Notes: generated by a model not told the origin, from the letters alone. A stretch of DNA of 64,000 nt from Streptomyces sp. CCM_MD2014 (GCF_000772045.1 NZ_CP009754.1:7998001-8062000), one strand, 5' to 3'. Positions 1-8,875 are shown, numbered from the stretch's first letter. A program made the numbers and translations.

Positions 1-201
1 CACGGCATCGCCCCGCCCGGGGCCGCACCCCGGGGCGGTCCCGTCCCCCTCGTCCTGTCGCCCACCCGGCCGGCCGTGCCCTGTCCCCGCTGCGGCTCGG
101 CGGACACCGAGGAGACCTCCCGCTTCGCCGCCACGTCCTGCAAGGCGCTGTGGCGCTGCCGGGCCTGCCGCGAGCCGTTCGAGTACGTCAAGGAGATCTG
201 A
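1..201 (+). CDS. paaD: Phenylacetyl-CoA epoxidase subunit PaaD, C-terminal part
   Basis: The reading frame is open from the first base and ends with TGA at 199-201, giving the last 66 residues; the start lies outside the window. It carries CPRCGS and, further on, CKALWRCRACREPF, the cysteine pairs typical of the C-terminal metal-binding region of PaaD/PhaD (DUF59-related). PaaD is thought to help mature or assemble the PaaABCE epoxidase that converts phenylacetyl-CoA to its ring-1,2-epoxide. The identity is supported by the next gene, paaE, whose ATG overlaps this stop by one base (TGATG), so the two are translationally coupled. Confidence 0.85.
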   Translation, partial: HGIAPPGAAPRGGPVPLVLSPTRPAVPCPRCGSADTEETSRFAATSCKALWRCRACREPFEYVKEI

Positions 202-1307
202 TGGCCCCGACCGCCCCCGTCCCGGCGGCCCCGGTGCGCACCCGCCGCCGGCCCGCCTTCCACACCCTGCGCGTCGCCGCCGTCGAGCGGCTGTGCGCGG
301 ACGCCGCGGCCGTGAGCTTCGAGATCCCCGACGAGCTGGCCGGGGAGTTCGCCTTCGCGCCCGGCCAGTCGCTCACCCTGCGGCGCGAGGTGGACGGCCG
401 GGACGAGCGCCGCTCCTACTCGATCTGCGCACCGGCCGGCGCGGCGCCGCGCATCGGGGTGCGGGTGGTGCCGGGCGGACTGTTCTCGGCGTGGCTGGTC
501 AACGACGTGCGACCGGGCGACTCCGTGGAGGTGATGGCCCCCACCGGCCTCTTCACTCCCGACCTGACCACCCCCGGCCACCACGTCCTGATCGCGGCCG
601 GCTCGGGCATCACGCCGATGGTGTCCATCGCCGAGTCGGTGCTCGCCGCCGACGACCGCTCCACCGTCACCCTCTTCTACGGCAACCGCCGCACGGACAC
701 GGTGATGTTCGCCGACGAGCTGGCCGACCTGAAGGACCTCCACCCCACCCGTTTCCACCTCGCCCACGTGCTCTCCCGTGAACCCCGCGAGGCCGAGGTG
801 CTCTCCGGGCGTCTGGACGCCGGCCGGCTCTCCGCACTCGTCGACTCCCTGCTGGACGTCGACAGCGTGGACCACTGGTGGCTGTGCGGCCCGCAGGGCA
901 TGGTCGCCGGCGCCCAGCAGGTCCTGGCCGGCCTCGGCGTCCCGGCGGAGCGCGTCCACCGGGAACTGTTCTTCGCCGACGACGAGCCCGTGCGGGAGGT
1001 CCACCACGAGGAGAGCGGCCCCGAGGGCCCCGTCAGCGAGGTCACCGTCACCCTGGACGGCCGCTCCACGACCGCACCGCTCTCCCGGGAGCGGTCGGTC
1101 CTCGACGGGGCCCAGCAGACCCGCCCCGACCTGCCCTTCGCCTGCAAGGGCGGGGTCTGCGGGACCTGCCGGGCCCTGGTCACCGACGGCAGCGTCGACA
1201 TGCGCCGCAACTACGCGCTCGAGGCGGCCGAGGTCGACGCGGGCTACGTCCTGACCTGCCAGTCGTACCCGGTCTCCGACAAGCTGACCGTGGACTACGA
1301 CAGCTGA
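201..1307 (+). CDS. paaE: Phenylacetyl-CoA epoxidase reductase subunit PaaE
   Basis: A 368-residue flavin-iron-sulfur reductase that passes electrons from NADPH to the PaaABC oxygenase. The order is a ferredoxin-reductase FAD domain (RRSYSICAP around residue 75), a nucleotide domain (AAGSGITPM around 133, CGPQGM around 232), and a C-terminal plant-type 2Fe-2S domain with CKGGVCGTC near 315-323 and a final C near 355. This domain order and length are those of PaaE. The start at 201 is chosen because it overlaps the paaD stop; an upstream in-frame start at 150 would sit inside paaD. It is the last gene of the paa operon here, since the next gene is on the opposite strand 22 bp away. Confidence 0.93.
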   Translation: MAPTAPVPAAPVRTRRRPAFHTLRVAAVERLCADAAAVSFEIPDELAGEFAFAPGQSLTLRREVDGRDERRSYSICAPAGAAPRIGVRVVPGGLFSAWLVNDVRPGDSVEVMAPTGLFTPDLTTPGHHVLIAAGSGITPMVSIAESVLAADDRSTVTLFYGNRRTDTVMFADELADLKDLHPTRFHLAHVLSREPREAEVLSGRLDAGRLSALVDSLLDVDSVDHWWLCGPQGMVAGAQQVLAGLGVPAERVHRELFFADDEPVREVHHEESGPEGPVSEVTVTLDGRSTTAPLSRERSVLDGAQQTRPDLPFACKGGVCGTCRALVTDGSVDMRRNYALEAAEVDAGYVLTCQSYPVSDKLTVDYDS

Positions 1308-1329
1308 CCGGGCGTCGCACACCGTCCAC

Positions 1330-2547
1330 TCAGGCGGGGTTGTCGCCGTGGGTGAGGGTCTCCCAGGCGACGAAGAGGTTGTTCGTGCCCGAGGGGCGGG
1401 TGCGCTCTGTCAGGGCCTGGGTGTTGGTCATGGCGAAGCCGAGGCGGTTGTGCATGGCGTTGTAGCCGACCTCGGTGACCGGGCCCAGGCCGAGGTCGAG
1501 TTCGCCGCCGCACAGCCAACTCGGGGCCACGGCGCCCTGCTCGTACCTGGCCTGGAAGCCGAGCGCCTGCCGCAGCCGCTCGCCGACGTCGGTGCCGTAC
1601 AGGTCCTGCCCCTGGATCCGGCTGGTCTCGGCGACGTGCGAGATGGACGAGATGCCGTATCCGGTGTGGGTGAAGTCCCGGCAGGTCTCCTGGGTGAGGC
1701 CGGTGACGAAGACGGACTGGCCCTGCCAGTACCTGACGATCTCTTCCCTGGTGTCGAGGTGCTGGCTCGGGACGGTCTTCGGCAGGTCCCCGTCGGACTC
1801 CAGGTACACATAGGCGGCCGTGCGGGTGCGGAACCTGGCCATGGCCCGGTCGTAGGACGCCCTGTCCTCCAGGAAGACGGAGATGCCGACGGCGGCCTCC
1901 GTCATCGTCAGCTCCCAGTTGCCGTTCGAGTTCGACCCGTTGATGACCTCGGGCAGGTACACGTCGCGGAGCATGGTGGCGAAGCGGCCGGAGTTCGCCC
2001 ACGTTCCGGTGTACGTGTACTTGATGATCTCGGCGGCCTTGGGCCATGAGGAGCCCGCCCAGCCCGTCTGCAGCGGGGCGTTGCTGTTGGTGTGGTCCCG
2101 GATCACGGCGGACCACGCGTCCATCAGCTCGATCGACTTGCGGGCGTAGCGCTCGTCACGGGTGATGTACCAGGCCAGCGCGTTGGTGTAGGCCGCGATC
2201 GCGTCTTCGCGCTCGTCGGTGCAGCCGTGGTTCGGGTTGGAGTAGGAACCGCACTCGACCACCGCGCGGGGCTTCGGGGTGCGGTTCGGGTCGGCGTACC
2301 TGCTCGCCGTCATCCGGTCGAAGGCGCCCTTCCAGAGCTGGGCCCCGGCCTCGACCTTGGCACGGGCGAAGTCGAGTTGGCCCCGGGAGACGGTGACTCC
2401 GGGATGCGTGAACGCAGCCGGTGCGGCGTCCGCGCGGGGAGCGGTCGCCCCGGGTCCGGCCAGCAGGGTGCCGACGAGCGCGGCGGTGACGGTCGCGAGG
2501 AGGGCGGCGCGGGATCTGCGGTGGCGGTGCGTCGGAGCAGAGGACAT
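1330..2547 (-). CDS. Secreted alginate lyase family protein (alpha/alpha toroid)
   Basis: A 405-residue protein with an Arg-rich N-terminus (HRHRRSR), a hydrophobic stretch and an Ala-rich cleavage region, so it is probably exported. The body matches the alginate-lyase superfamily fold (Pfam Alginate_lyase): NGNWELTMTEA and TGWAGSSWPKAAEI are typical, as is the spacing of Asn/His/Tyr residues used in beta-elimination of uronate polymers. The substrate cannot be read from the sequence; alginate, other polyuronates or a glycosaminoglycan are possible. The start at 2547 is preferred over the upstream ATG/GTG codons because it directly precedes the basic signal-peptide region. It is transcribed alone, divergently from the hydrolase at 2813. 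Confidence 0.75.
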   Translation of the reverse strand: MSSAPTHRHRRSRAALLATVTAALVGTLLAGPGATAPRADAAPAAFTHPGVTVSRGQLDFARAKVEAGAQLWKGAFDRMTASRYADPNRTPKPRAVVECGSYSNPNHGCTDEREDAIAAYTNALAWYITRDERYARKSIELMDAWSAVIRDHTNSNAPLQTGWAGSSWPKAAEIIKYTYTGTWANSGRFATMLRDVYLPEVINGSNSNGNWELTMTEAAVGISVFLEDRASYDRAMARFRTRTAAYVYLESDGDLPKTVPSQHLDTREEIVRYWQGQSVFVTGLTQETCRDFTHTGYGISSISHVAETSRIQGQDLYGTDVGERLRQALGFQARYEQGAVAPSWLCGGELDLGLGPVTEVGYNAMHNRLGFAMTNTQALTERTRPSGTNNLFVAWETLTHGDNPA

Positions 2548-2593
2548 GTGGGGGGTCCATCCGTTCAAGTATGTGAACGCTGAGTGGTGTTCT

Positions 2594-2642
2594 GAACGTT
2601 CGGCTGGGCGGTGACGATAGGTAGAGACCAATGGGCCGTCAA
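2594..2642 (-). promoter_or_regulatory. Promoter with palindromic operator for the alginate lyase gene
   Basis: On the minus strand TTGACG (2642-2637), a 17-bp spacer and TATCGT (2619-2614) form a good vegetative promoter, predicting a start near 2607. The 8-bp palindrome GAACGTTC (2594-2601) lies just downstream of that start. A central CG palindrome at this position suits repression by a LacI-type regulator, but no such gene is adjacent. Confidence 0.5.
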
Positions 2643-2812
2643 GAGGGCACGCAGGAGGGGTCCGAAGGCCCGGAGCGGGCGGAGCGGGCGAACACTATGA
2701 ACGCAACGGCGGAAGGGGTGGCTCCGGCTCCGGAGGGTTCCTAACATCCCGGCTCGCAGCGCAACTTCGCGCCGGTCCGCAGCACCGGCGCACCACCCAC
2801 AGGAGCCGCACC

Positions 2813-4291
2813 TTGCCCACGCCCCACGCTCCCGCGCACGACACCAGGCCCGCCCACCGCAGAAGCCGCCCGGCGGTGGTGGCCGCCGCACTCGCCACCC
2901 TTCTCCTCGGCACTCTCGGCAACGTCTCCGCGACCCCCGCACGGGCCGCGGCGGAGCCGGGGAGCGGGCAGCCGGCGGCCGCCGACTGCCCGCCCGCCCT
3001 CGCGCAGAAGGCCACCTGCTACACCGGACGGGACGCCAACGGCGCCTACTACGCGATGGCGGTGCCCCATCGCTGGAACGGCTCGCTCGTCGTGCACGCC
3101 CACGGCGGCCCCGACCTCGGTGACGCCTCCGACCCGGCCCGCAGCACCGAGGACCTGGAACGCTGGGCGGTGATGGTCGACCAGGGGTACGCCTGGGCCG
3201 GCTCCTCCTACCGGCGCGGCGGCTACGGGGCCCGTATGGCGGCCGCCGACACCGAGAACGTGCGCCGCCTGTTCACCGACCGGTTCGGCCGGCCGCAACA
3301 CACCTACCTGCACGGTCAGTCCTGGGGCGGGAACGTCGCCGCCAAGGTCGCCGAGACGTACGGCCGGCGGCCCGGCGCCTACGACGGGGTGCTGCTGACC
3401 AACGGTGTGCTCGGCGGCGGTTCGCGCGGCTACGACTACCGAGTGGACCTGCGGGTGGTCTACCAGTACTACTGCCACAACCATCCGCGCCCGGCCGAAC
3501 CGCAGTACCCGCTGTGGCAGGGCCTGCGCCCGGGCTCCGCCATGACGACCGCCGGTCTGCGCGCCCGCCTCCAGGAGTGCACCGGCTACGCCTCCGAGCC
3601 GGCCGACCGGACCGCGCTGCAGCAGCGCAACCTCGACGACATCCTCGGCGTCACGGGCATCCCCGAGCGCACCCTGGAGTCACATCTGCGGTTCGCCACC
3701 TTCACCTTCCGGGACATCGTGACCAACCGGCTCGACGGGCGGAACCCCTTCGGCAACCGGGGCGTGCACTACACGGGTTCGCACGACGACAAGGCGCTCA
3801 ACGCCGGTGTCGAGCGCTTCTCGGCCGATCCCACCGCACGCCGTGACCTTTCCTGGGACAGCGACCTCACCGGCAAGGTCTCCCTCCCCGTCCTCACCCT
3901 CCACGCCATCGACGACCCGACGGCCTTCGTGGAGCACGAGGCGGCCTACCGCGCCACCCTCCGAGGGGCCGGCCGGGAGGGGAACCTCGTCCAGACCTTC
4001 ACGCGGGAACACGAGCACAGCTCGCTGAGCGACTCCGAGTACGCCGGCTCCATATCGGCGCTGGACACCTGGGTGCGCACCGGCCGCAGGCCGAGCCCGC
4101 GTTCGATCGCCGCCTCCTGCGGCACCTTCGACGCCACCTACGGCGAGGGCTGCTTCTACGACCCCGGCTTCCGTCCCTCGCCGTACGCCTCACGGGTGCG
4201 GCCCCGTCCGGGCGGCCTCGCCTGGCCTGCCATGACGGCAGCTCAGGAGCGGGCGTGGAGCAGGATCGAGGGCGTGGGGATCGCGCCCTAG
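2813..4291 (+). CDS. Secreted alpha/beta hydrolase
   Basis: A 492-residue protein starting with TTG, supported by AGGAG at 2801-2805, 7 nt upstream. The N-terminus has a basic region and a hydrophobic segment ending in an Ala-rich site (residues about 20-45), so it should be exported. The nucleophile elbow is HGQSWGGN (Ser about residue 170), with HAIDD and REHEHSS near the C-terminus as candidate acid and histidine. Several cysteines suggest disulfides. The substrate is unknown: an esterase or depolymerase is possible, a peptidase less likely. Its stop at 4291 abuts the stop of the convergent phosphotransferase gene at 4292 with no spacer, leaving no room for a terminator between them. Confidence 0.75.
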   Translation: MPTPHAPAHDTRPAHRRSRPAVVAAALATLLLGTLGNVSATPARAAAEPGSGQPAAADCPPALAQKATCYTGRDANGAYYAMAVPHRWNGSLVVHAHGGPDLGDASDPARSTEDLERWAVMVDQGYAWAGSSYRRGGYGARMAAADTENVRRLFTDRFGRPQHTYLHGQSWGGNVAAKVAETYGRRPGAYDGVLLTNGVLGGGSRGYDYRVDLRVVYQYYCHNHPRPAEPQYPLWQGLRPGSAMTTAGLRARLQECTGYASEPADRTALQQRNLDDILGVTGIPERTLESHLRFATFTFRDIVTNRLDGRNPFGNRGVHYTGSHDDKALNAGVERFSADPTARRDLSWDSDLTGKVSLPVLTLHAIDDPTAFVEHEAAYRATLRGAGREGNLVQTFTREHEHSSLSDSEYAGSISALDTWVRTGRRPSPRSIAASCGTFDATYGEGCFYDPGFRPSPYASRVRPRPGGLAWPAMTAAQERAWSRIEGVGIAP

Positions 4292-5203
4292 TCAGCCGCT
4301 CTCGCTCAGTACCTCCCGGATCACGTGGCGGGCGTTGCCGGCCATCGCGGGGTTGGTCTTGCGGTAGTACGGCAGGGCGATCAGCGCCTGGGAGAGGGTG
4401 CGGCCCCGGCCGCGCCGCCAGGTCGCCCCGTCCACGCCGAGTGCCTCGCGGAAGACCTCTCGCGCACCGGCCGGCAGCAGATTCCAGGCAGGGAAGAGGT
4501 CGCAGGCCGGATCGCCCACGCCCGTGCACCCGAAGTCGATCACCGCGGACAGTCTGCCGCCGGTCACCAGCAGGTTGCCCGGCATCAGGTCCGCGTGCAG
4601 CCACCGGGGCGGCCCGTCCCAGGCCGGGGCGCGCAACGAGTCCTGCCACACCTCGGTCAGGGCGTCGCAGTCGGCGCCCTCCTCGGGCAGGCCGCGCAGG
4701 GCGTCGAGAGCGGCCCGCGTGGCGGCGTCGAGCGTGGCGAGCGGCCCGCCGCGGTACGCCTGCGGCGCGTTCGGCAGGGTGATGCCGCGCATCGCCGTCA
4801 CGAAGCCGGCCAGATCCACCGCCAGCGACTCCGGGTCCGTCAGCCTCCCGGCCTCCGGGAGCTCTCCGGGCAGCCACCGGTAGACCGACCAGGGCCACGG
4901 GTAGCCCTCCGCCGGCGCGCCTTCCCCGAGGACCTCGGGTACGGCGGTGGGCAGCAGCGGCGACAGCCGGGGCAGCCACTCCCGCTCCGTCGTCACGTCC
5001 GCCACGCCGCCTTCGGCCAGCGGCAGCCGTACGACCATGTCCTCGCCGAGGCGGTACATCGCGTTGACCGTGCCCCCGGAGGGATGGCGCCCGAGGGGCA
5101 GCCCCGCCCACTGCGGGAACTGCCCCTCGACCAGCCGCCGTACGAGGCGGTCGTCGAGGCCGTACGGGCCCCGGTGCGTCTGCCCTGAACTCATGGGCGC
5201 CAT
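4292..5203 (-). CDS. Aminoglycoside phosphotransferase (APH) family kinase
   Basis: A 303-residue member of the APH/choline kinase fold. The Brenner-type motif is WLHADLMPGNLL (about 205-216), followed by the metal-binding VIDFGCTGVGDPACDL (about 228-243), the two hallmarks of the family. Such proteins phosphorylate small molecules using ATP; many Streptomyces members (the SCO-type hypothetical APHs) have no known substrate and are not resistance enzymes. The start at 5203 has GGAAGG upstream; a second ATG lies three codons later. It stands alone, convergent with the secreted hydrolase. Confidence 0.85.
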   Translation of the reverse strand: MAPMSSGQTHRGPYGLDDRLVRRLVEGQFPQWAGLPLGRHPSGGTVNAMYRLGEDMVVRLPLAEGGVADVTTEREWLPRLSPLLPTAVPEVLGEGAPAEGYPWPWSVYRWLPGELPEAGRLTDPESLAVDLAGFVTAMRGITLPNAPQAYRGGPLATLDAATRAALDALRGLPEEGADCDALTEVWQDSLRAPAWDGPPRWLHADLMPGNLLVTGGRLSAVIDFGCTGVGDPACDLFPAWNLLPAGAREVFREALGVDGATWRRGRGRTLSQALIALPYYRKTNPAMAGNARHVIREVLSESG

Positions 5204-5268
5204 CGGACCCTTCCGCGCCGACGGCCGTCAACCGTCTTATCGGGCGCCGGCCGGGGGAGTGACCGGGA

Positions 5269-5844
5269 TCAGACGCCGAACTCCGAGGGCGGGATGTCGA
5301 GCGCGGTGCAGGCCTCGCGGATCGCGTACTGCTCGGACGGCTCGAAGGTGCCGTCGGCCCCGGCGACGACCATGCCGGTCTGGACGACGGCACGGGCCTC
5401 CGCGGGCTTCTTGGCGGCCTTGGCGATCACCTGGAGGGCCTCGGCCCTGCCCTGTTCGAAGTTGGCGAGGAGCCGGTCCACATGCTGGTTGAACCGCTGG
5501 CGGAGCTGGTCCGCCGGGAAGTTCTGCAGCACCTCGTTGGAGACGATCAGCTCCTCCACACGCTGCCGCTCCGAAGGCTCCACCCGTCCGTCCGCGGCGG
5601 CCACCAGCGCGCACATGGCCATACTGGCGTCCCGGTAGGCGCCGCTCTTGAGCTCGTTCTTGGCGGAGGCGAGCTGGGACTTGAACATCCCGATCAGCTG
5701 GGCCTTGGAGCCGCCGCCGGAGGACGAGCCCGGCCTGCCGCCTCCCAGGGGGCCGCCGTGCGATCCCTGCCCCGATCCGCTCGCTCCCCGGGCGCCCTGG
5801 GACTGCTGGAAGGTCTTGGCCTGGTCCTTGATCTTGTCCCACAT
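5269..5844 (-). CDS. TerB-family tellurite-resistance-like protein
   Basis: A 191-residue cytoplasmic protein. After a short amphipathic start (MWDKIKDQAK) and a Gly/Ser-rich linker (residues about 15-45) comes a helical TerB domain with AAADGRVEPSE and AGADGTFEPSE, the two acidic calcium/metal-binding loops of the family. TerB proteins are linked to tellurite and general envelope stress in Streptomyces, usually beside TerD-type genes, which are absent here. The start is ambiguous: an in-frame GTG at 5859 adds five residues but lacks an upstream purine-rich site; the ATG at 5844 has GAGGTGG 12 nt upstream. Confidence 0.8.
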   Translation of the reverse strand: MWDKIKDQAKTFQQSQGARGASGSGQGSHGGPLGGGRPGSSSGGGSKAQLIGMFKSQLASAKNELKSGAYRDASMAMCALVAAADGRVEPSERQRVEELIVSNEVLQNFPADQLRQRFNQHVDRLLANFEQGRAEALQVIAKAAKKPAEARAVVQTGMVVAGADGTFEPSEQYAIREACTALDIPPSEFGV

Positions 5845-5930
5845 CGCCACTCGTGCCACCTCGGCTTCTGTCGCTGCGTACCGGTCTGTCCTCGGCCGCG
5901 ATTCCCGCGGTCATCACGATGAACGCGCCC

Positions 5931-6097
5931 GGGAACCACAGGGTTCCCGAAAGGCAAAGGAAAGGCAAAGAGGCGGACGTCGTGGCCACTTGCCGGTGAG
6001 CCGCACGGTCACCTTCTGGTTCCCGAGTCACCGGAAAGTGCGTTCTTCCCTGTTCGCGCCCACTCTCCTACGGTTCCCGAGTAACCACAGGAGAGTG
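5931..6097. repeat. Repeat-rich control region with three GGTTCCCGA copies and hairpins
   Basis: Between the divergent terB-like and ridA-like genes there are three copies of GGTTCCCGA: inside the inverted repeat GGGAACC-ACA-GGGTTCCC (5931-5948), and in two 15-bp near-identical copies GGTTCCCGAGT(C/A)ACC at 6018-6032 and 6072-6086, exactly 54 bp apart. The last copy is enclosed by a 9-bp perfect inverted repeat CACTCTCCT/AGGAGAGTG (6061-6069 and 6089-6097), just before the ribosome binding site of the next gene. A 7-bp pair CCGGTGA/TCACCGG (5993-5999, 6028-6034) overlaps the first. This may be a multi-site operator or an RNA structure. Confidence 0.6.
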
Positions 6098-6119
6098 CGA
6101 AAGCAAGGAGGCAGAAAAC

Positions 6120-6527
6120 ATGGCCGTCACCCTGGTGAACCCCGGCGGGCTGCCGGAGATCGACGTGTACCGGCAGGTGTCGATCGCGTCCGGAGCCAAG
6201 CTGGTCTTCGTCGCCGGGCAGGTCGCCTGGGACGCCGACGGCGTCACCGTCGGCGAAGGGGACCTGGCCGCGCAGACCGAGCAGTGCTACCTCAACGTCG
6301 CCACCGCCCTGGCGGCGGCCGGGGCGTCCTTCGCCGACGTGGCGAAGCTGAACGTCCACGTCGTCGACTGGACCCCCGACAAGATGCCCCTCCTGCTGGA
6401 CGGCATCGCACGGGCGGCCGCGAGGCTGGGGGTGACCCCGGCGGCCCCGGCCACCCTGCTGGGCGTCGCGGCACTCGACGTGCCCGAGCACCTGATCGAG
6501 GTCGAGGCCACCGCGGTCGTCGGCTGA
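6120..6527 (+). CDS. RidA family (YjgF/YER057c/UK114) protein
   Basis: A 135-residue protein with the RidA fold: early Gly/Pro segment, LVFVAGQVAWD, the long helix region AAQTEQCYLNVATALAAAG and a closing VPEHLIEVEATAVV. Family members hydrolyse reactive enamine/imine intermediates of amino-acid metabolism. The usual C-terminal Arg-binding signature (R near 105 with CxxVxxLP) is not obvious: the region reads AATLLGVAAL-like and lacks the catalytic Arg, so it probably belongs to a non-deaminase Rid subfamily. The start is set by AAGGAG at 6105-6110. The 5' region carries the repeat cluster described at 5931-6097. Confidence 0.8.
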   Translation: MAVTLVNPGGLPEIDVYRQVSIASGAKLVFVAGQVAWDADGVTVGEGDLAAQTEQCYLNVATALAAAGASFADVAKLNVHVVDWTPDKMPLLLDGIARAAARLGVTPAAPATLLGVAALDVPEHLIEVEATAVVG

Positions 6528-6606
6528 ACGGCCGCCGCTGCGTTCATCGCGGACCCCCGCCCGCGCTCCGGCGGCGGGCCCGTACGGCACGCGCCCGTCG
6601 CCGCGC

Positions 6607-6945
6607 CTACTGGGATGCGGGGCGGGCGCGGCCCTGGTCCGGCGCGCCCGTGTGCCGACGGCAGGACGCGTCGTGCCGCGTACCCAGAGAGGTCCACCAC
6701 CGCTCGCAGCAGTCCACGGGGACGGGCACGGCGCCGGGGCGGGCCGGGCGCCCGGCCCGCCCCGCCAGGAGGAGCCCGCGACGGTGCAGCGCGCCCTCAC
6801 GCGCGGCGCACCAGGCGAACACGGCGGCGGCGTACAGGCCGGGCAGGGCGAGCCACGGATGGTGGGCGGCCGCGTATCCGGCGGAGGCGAGAAGGAGCAC
6901 GGCGGCGGCACGGCACGCACGGGCGGTGCGCAGGCTCGGCGTCAC
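6607..6945 (-). CDS. Small hypothetical membrane protein
   Basis: A 112-residue protein starting at GTG 6945 with GGGAG six bases upstream. Residues about 12-50 form two hydrophobic segments (AAAVLLLASAGYAAA and LPGLYAAAVFAWCAA), followed by a basic loop and a cytoplasmic tail with DCCERWW and a further Cys. The paired cysteine/tryptophan tail occurs in Streptomyces hypothetical proteins, but I know no function. It is convergent with the RidA gene. Coding status is supported by the RBS, codon bias and membrane pattern; it could still be spurious. Confidence 0.5.
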   Translation of the reverse strand: MTPSLRTARACRAAAVLLLASAGYAAAHHPWLALPGLYAAAVFAWCAAREGALHRRGLLLAGRAGRPARPGAVPVPVDCCERWWTSLGTRHDASCRRHTGAPDQGRARPASQ

Positions 6946-7120
6946 AGGGGACTCCCGTGGGTCGGCGGAGGAGAAGGCCTCGGGCCCTCCGTATGCCCCC
7001 GGTTCGCCGTCCTACGTCCCCGCGTCATGTCTTTCGCGTACGTTCCCAGGCCCCGTCCTTCCCCCGCGCCGGCGGATATTCCGTTGCGGTCACCCGTCGC
7101 CGTCCCCGAACCTGCTCCTC

Positions 7121-8050
7121 ATGCCCCCTGCCGACCTGCGTCCGGCCACGCTCGCCGACGCGCCCGCCGTCACCGCACTCCTCAACGAGATAGACCGGAT
7201 CGAGATCGGCCGCCCCGAGACCGACCAGCACACCGTCGAGGCCGATCTGAAGCACCCGCGCACGGACCTGACCCGGGACTCGTGGCTCGCCTTCGACGAC
7301 GGCCGGCTGGTGGCGTACGGACTGCTGTGGGACGACTCCGGCGCAGAGCGCGTCGACATCGACCACTACGTGCTGCCCGACCACCAGCGGGCCGGGCTGG
7401 ACATGCTGGCCGCCATGGAGGCCCGCGCCCTGGCCGTGGCACGGGCGAACGGCGCGGAGCGTGCCGTCGTCCACCTCCACCTCAACGCCCGGCCCACGAT
7501 CGACACCGCGCTCCTCACCGGGCGCGGCTGGAGTGTCGTGCGCACCTACCACGTACTGCGCCGCCCGCTGGACCCGGCGGCCGACCTCCCGCCCGAGGTT
7601 CCCGCCGGTGTGCGGGTGCGGGCGTGCACCACGGAGGCGGACCGCCTCAAGGTGCACGAGCTGTACCAGCGGTCGTTCGCCCGGCACTTCGACTTCCAGC
7701 CGCGCGAGTACCGGCTGTGGCTGGCCGACATCGACGCCGCGGGGCTGGACTGGTCCCTGGTGTGGATCGCCGGAACCGACGACCTGGGCGACGCCGGATT
7801 CCTGCTGGCCCGGGACGACCGCGAGGCCATGGGCTGGATCCGCAGCATCGGCGTGCTGCGCGAGGCCCGCGGCCGGGGCCTCGGCGGCTTCCTCCTGCGC
7901 CACGCCTTCGCGCACTTCGCCGCGCGGGGCAGGGACACGGTGGGCCTCGGCGTGGACACCGCCAACGCGACGGGAGCCCCGCGGCTGTACGGCCGCAACG
8001 GCATGACGGTCCACTTCGCGGTCGACACGTGGGAGGCCGTGATCGCCTGA
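7121..8050 (+). CDS. Tandem GNAT N-acetyltransferase (mycothiol-synthase-like)
   Basis: A 309-residue protein with two GNAT domains. The N-terminal half (1-150, LRPATLADAPAVTALL start) is degenerate; the C-terminal half has the acetyl-CoA motif IGVLREARGRGLGGFLLRHAF (about 245-265) and ends LYGRNGMTVHFAVDTWE. The architecture resembles mycothiol synthase MshD, but many Streptomyces paralogues of this kind act on unknown amines. The ATG at 7121 begins the first conserved strand; the same frame stays open far upstream but that part has no family similarity. It stands alone. Confidence 0.8.
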   Translation: MPPADLRPATLADAPAVTALLNEIDRIEIGRPETDQHTVEADLKHPRTDLTRDSWLAFDDGRLVAYGLLWDDSGAERVDIDHYVLPDHQRAGLDMLAAMEARALAVARANGAERAVVHLHLNARPTIDTALLTGRGWSVVRTYHVLRRPLDPAADLPPEVPAGVRVRACTTEADRLKVHELYQRSFARHFDFQPREYRLWLADIDAAGLDWSLVWIAGTDDLGDAGFLLARDDREAMGWIRSIGVLREARGRGLGGFLLRHAFAHFAARGRDTVGLGVDTANATGAPRLYGRNGMTVHFAVDTWEAVIA

Positions 8051-8100
8051 CGCCGGCGATTCAGCCGCGGGGACGACCTCGCGGGCCGGGCACCCAGAGG

Positions 8101-8751
8101 CTAGGACCGATCCTGCGCGTGGTGGCCGAGGGCCGCGGTGCGGCTCGTCGCCAGATGGTGCAGGACCAGCTCCTGGACGCGGTCCACGTCGCGGGCCGCG
8201 ATGGCCTGGTAGAGGGCCTCGTGTTCCAGGGCGACGGCGAGCAGGTCGTCGTGCTGGCCCAGGAGCCAGCGCAGCCGGCTGCGCAGGACCCGCTCCAGTT
8301 CGTTGAGCAGCTCGTTGGCGGCCAGCGAGACGACCGTCTCGTGGAAGTCGGCGGCCGCCCGGCGGGCCCGGACCGCGTCGTCGGCGCGGGCCGCGTCGAG
8401 TTCGGCGTCCACCGTCGCACGCAGCCGCTCCAGACCCTCCCGCGTGTGCCGTTGGGCGGCGAGCCGGAACCCCAGGGTCTCCAGGCCCGAGCGGACCTCG
8501 TCCAGGTCGGCGATGTCGCTCGTGGTGAACTCCCGCACCACCGCCCAGCTCCGCGGCCTCGGTGTCACCAGACCCTCCGACACCAGGATCTTGAGGGCCT
8601 CGCGGACGGGGAGCCGGCTCACCCCGAGGGACTCGGCCAGCTCCCGTTCGACCAGGCGGCTGCCGGGGCTGCGCACACCGTCGATGATCTCGTCGCGCAA
8701 TTGCCGCGTGACCCGCTCGGACTCGGGCATGAAGCCCTCTGACGCAGCCAT
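8101..8751 (-). CDS. GntR family transcriptional regulator, FCD (FadR-like) type
   Basis: A 216-residue regulator. The winged helix spans about 15-75 with SRLVERELAESLGVSRLPVREAL and LVTPRPRSWAVV, the classic GntR motif; the C-terminal all-helical FCD domain (80-205) has the His/Asp/Arg metal-ligand pattern (DLDEVRSGLE, DFHETV, EHEALYQAI). It is the last gene of the minus-strand permease-racemase-regulator set, 124 bp after the racemase, and probably represses that set in response to its substrate. The start at 8751 is chosen for GAGGGAC upstream and the conserved N-terminal length. Confidence 0.85.
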   Translation of the reverse strand: MAASEGFMPESERVTRQLRDEIIDGVRSPGSRLVERELAESLGVSRLPVREALKILVSEGLVTPRPRSWAVVREFTTSDIADLDEVRSGLETLGFRLAAQRHTREGLERLRATVDAELDAARADDAVRARRAAADFHETVVSLAANELLNELERVLRSRLRWLLGQHDDLLAVALEHEALYQAIAARDVDRVQELVLHHLATSRTAALGHHAQDRS

Positions 8752-8875
8752 CGCCGTCCCTCGTCTGTTCCCGTTCCCCGGCACGCCGACCGCGCCGTGC
8801 GGAGCGGCGGTCGGGCGGCCCGTCAGGATACCCCGGGGGCCGCGGGCGGCCGGGGCCGGAGGGCGCGACGCCGGA

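Noticed and set aside
5648..7120. Long upstream extension of the tandem-GNAT frame
   Set aside because: It crosses the RidA gene in another frame and has no GNAT similarity before 7121.
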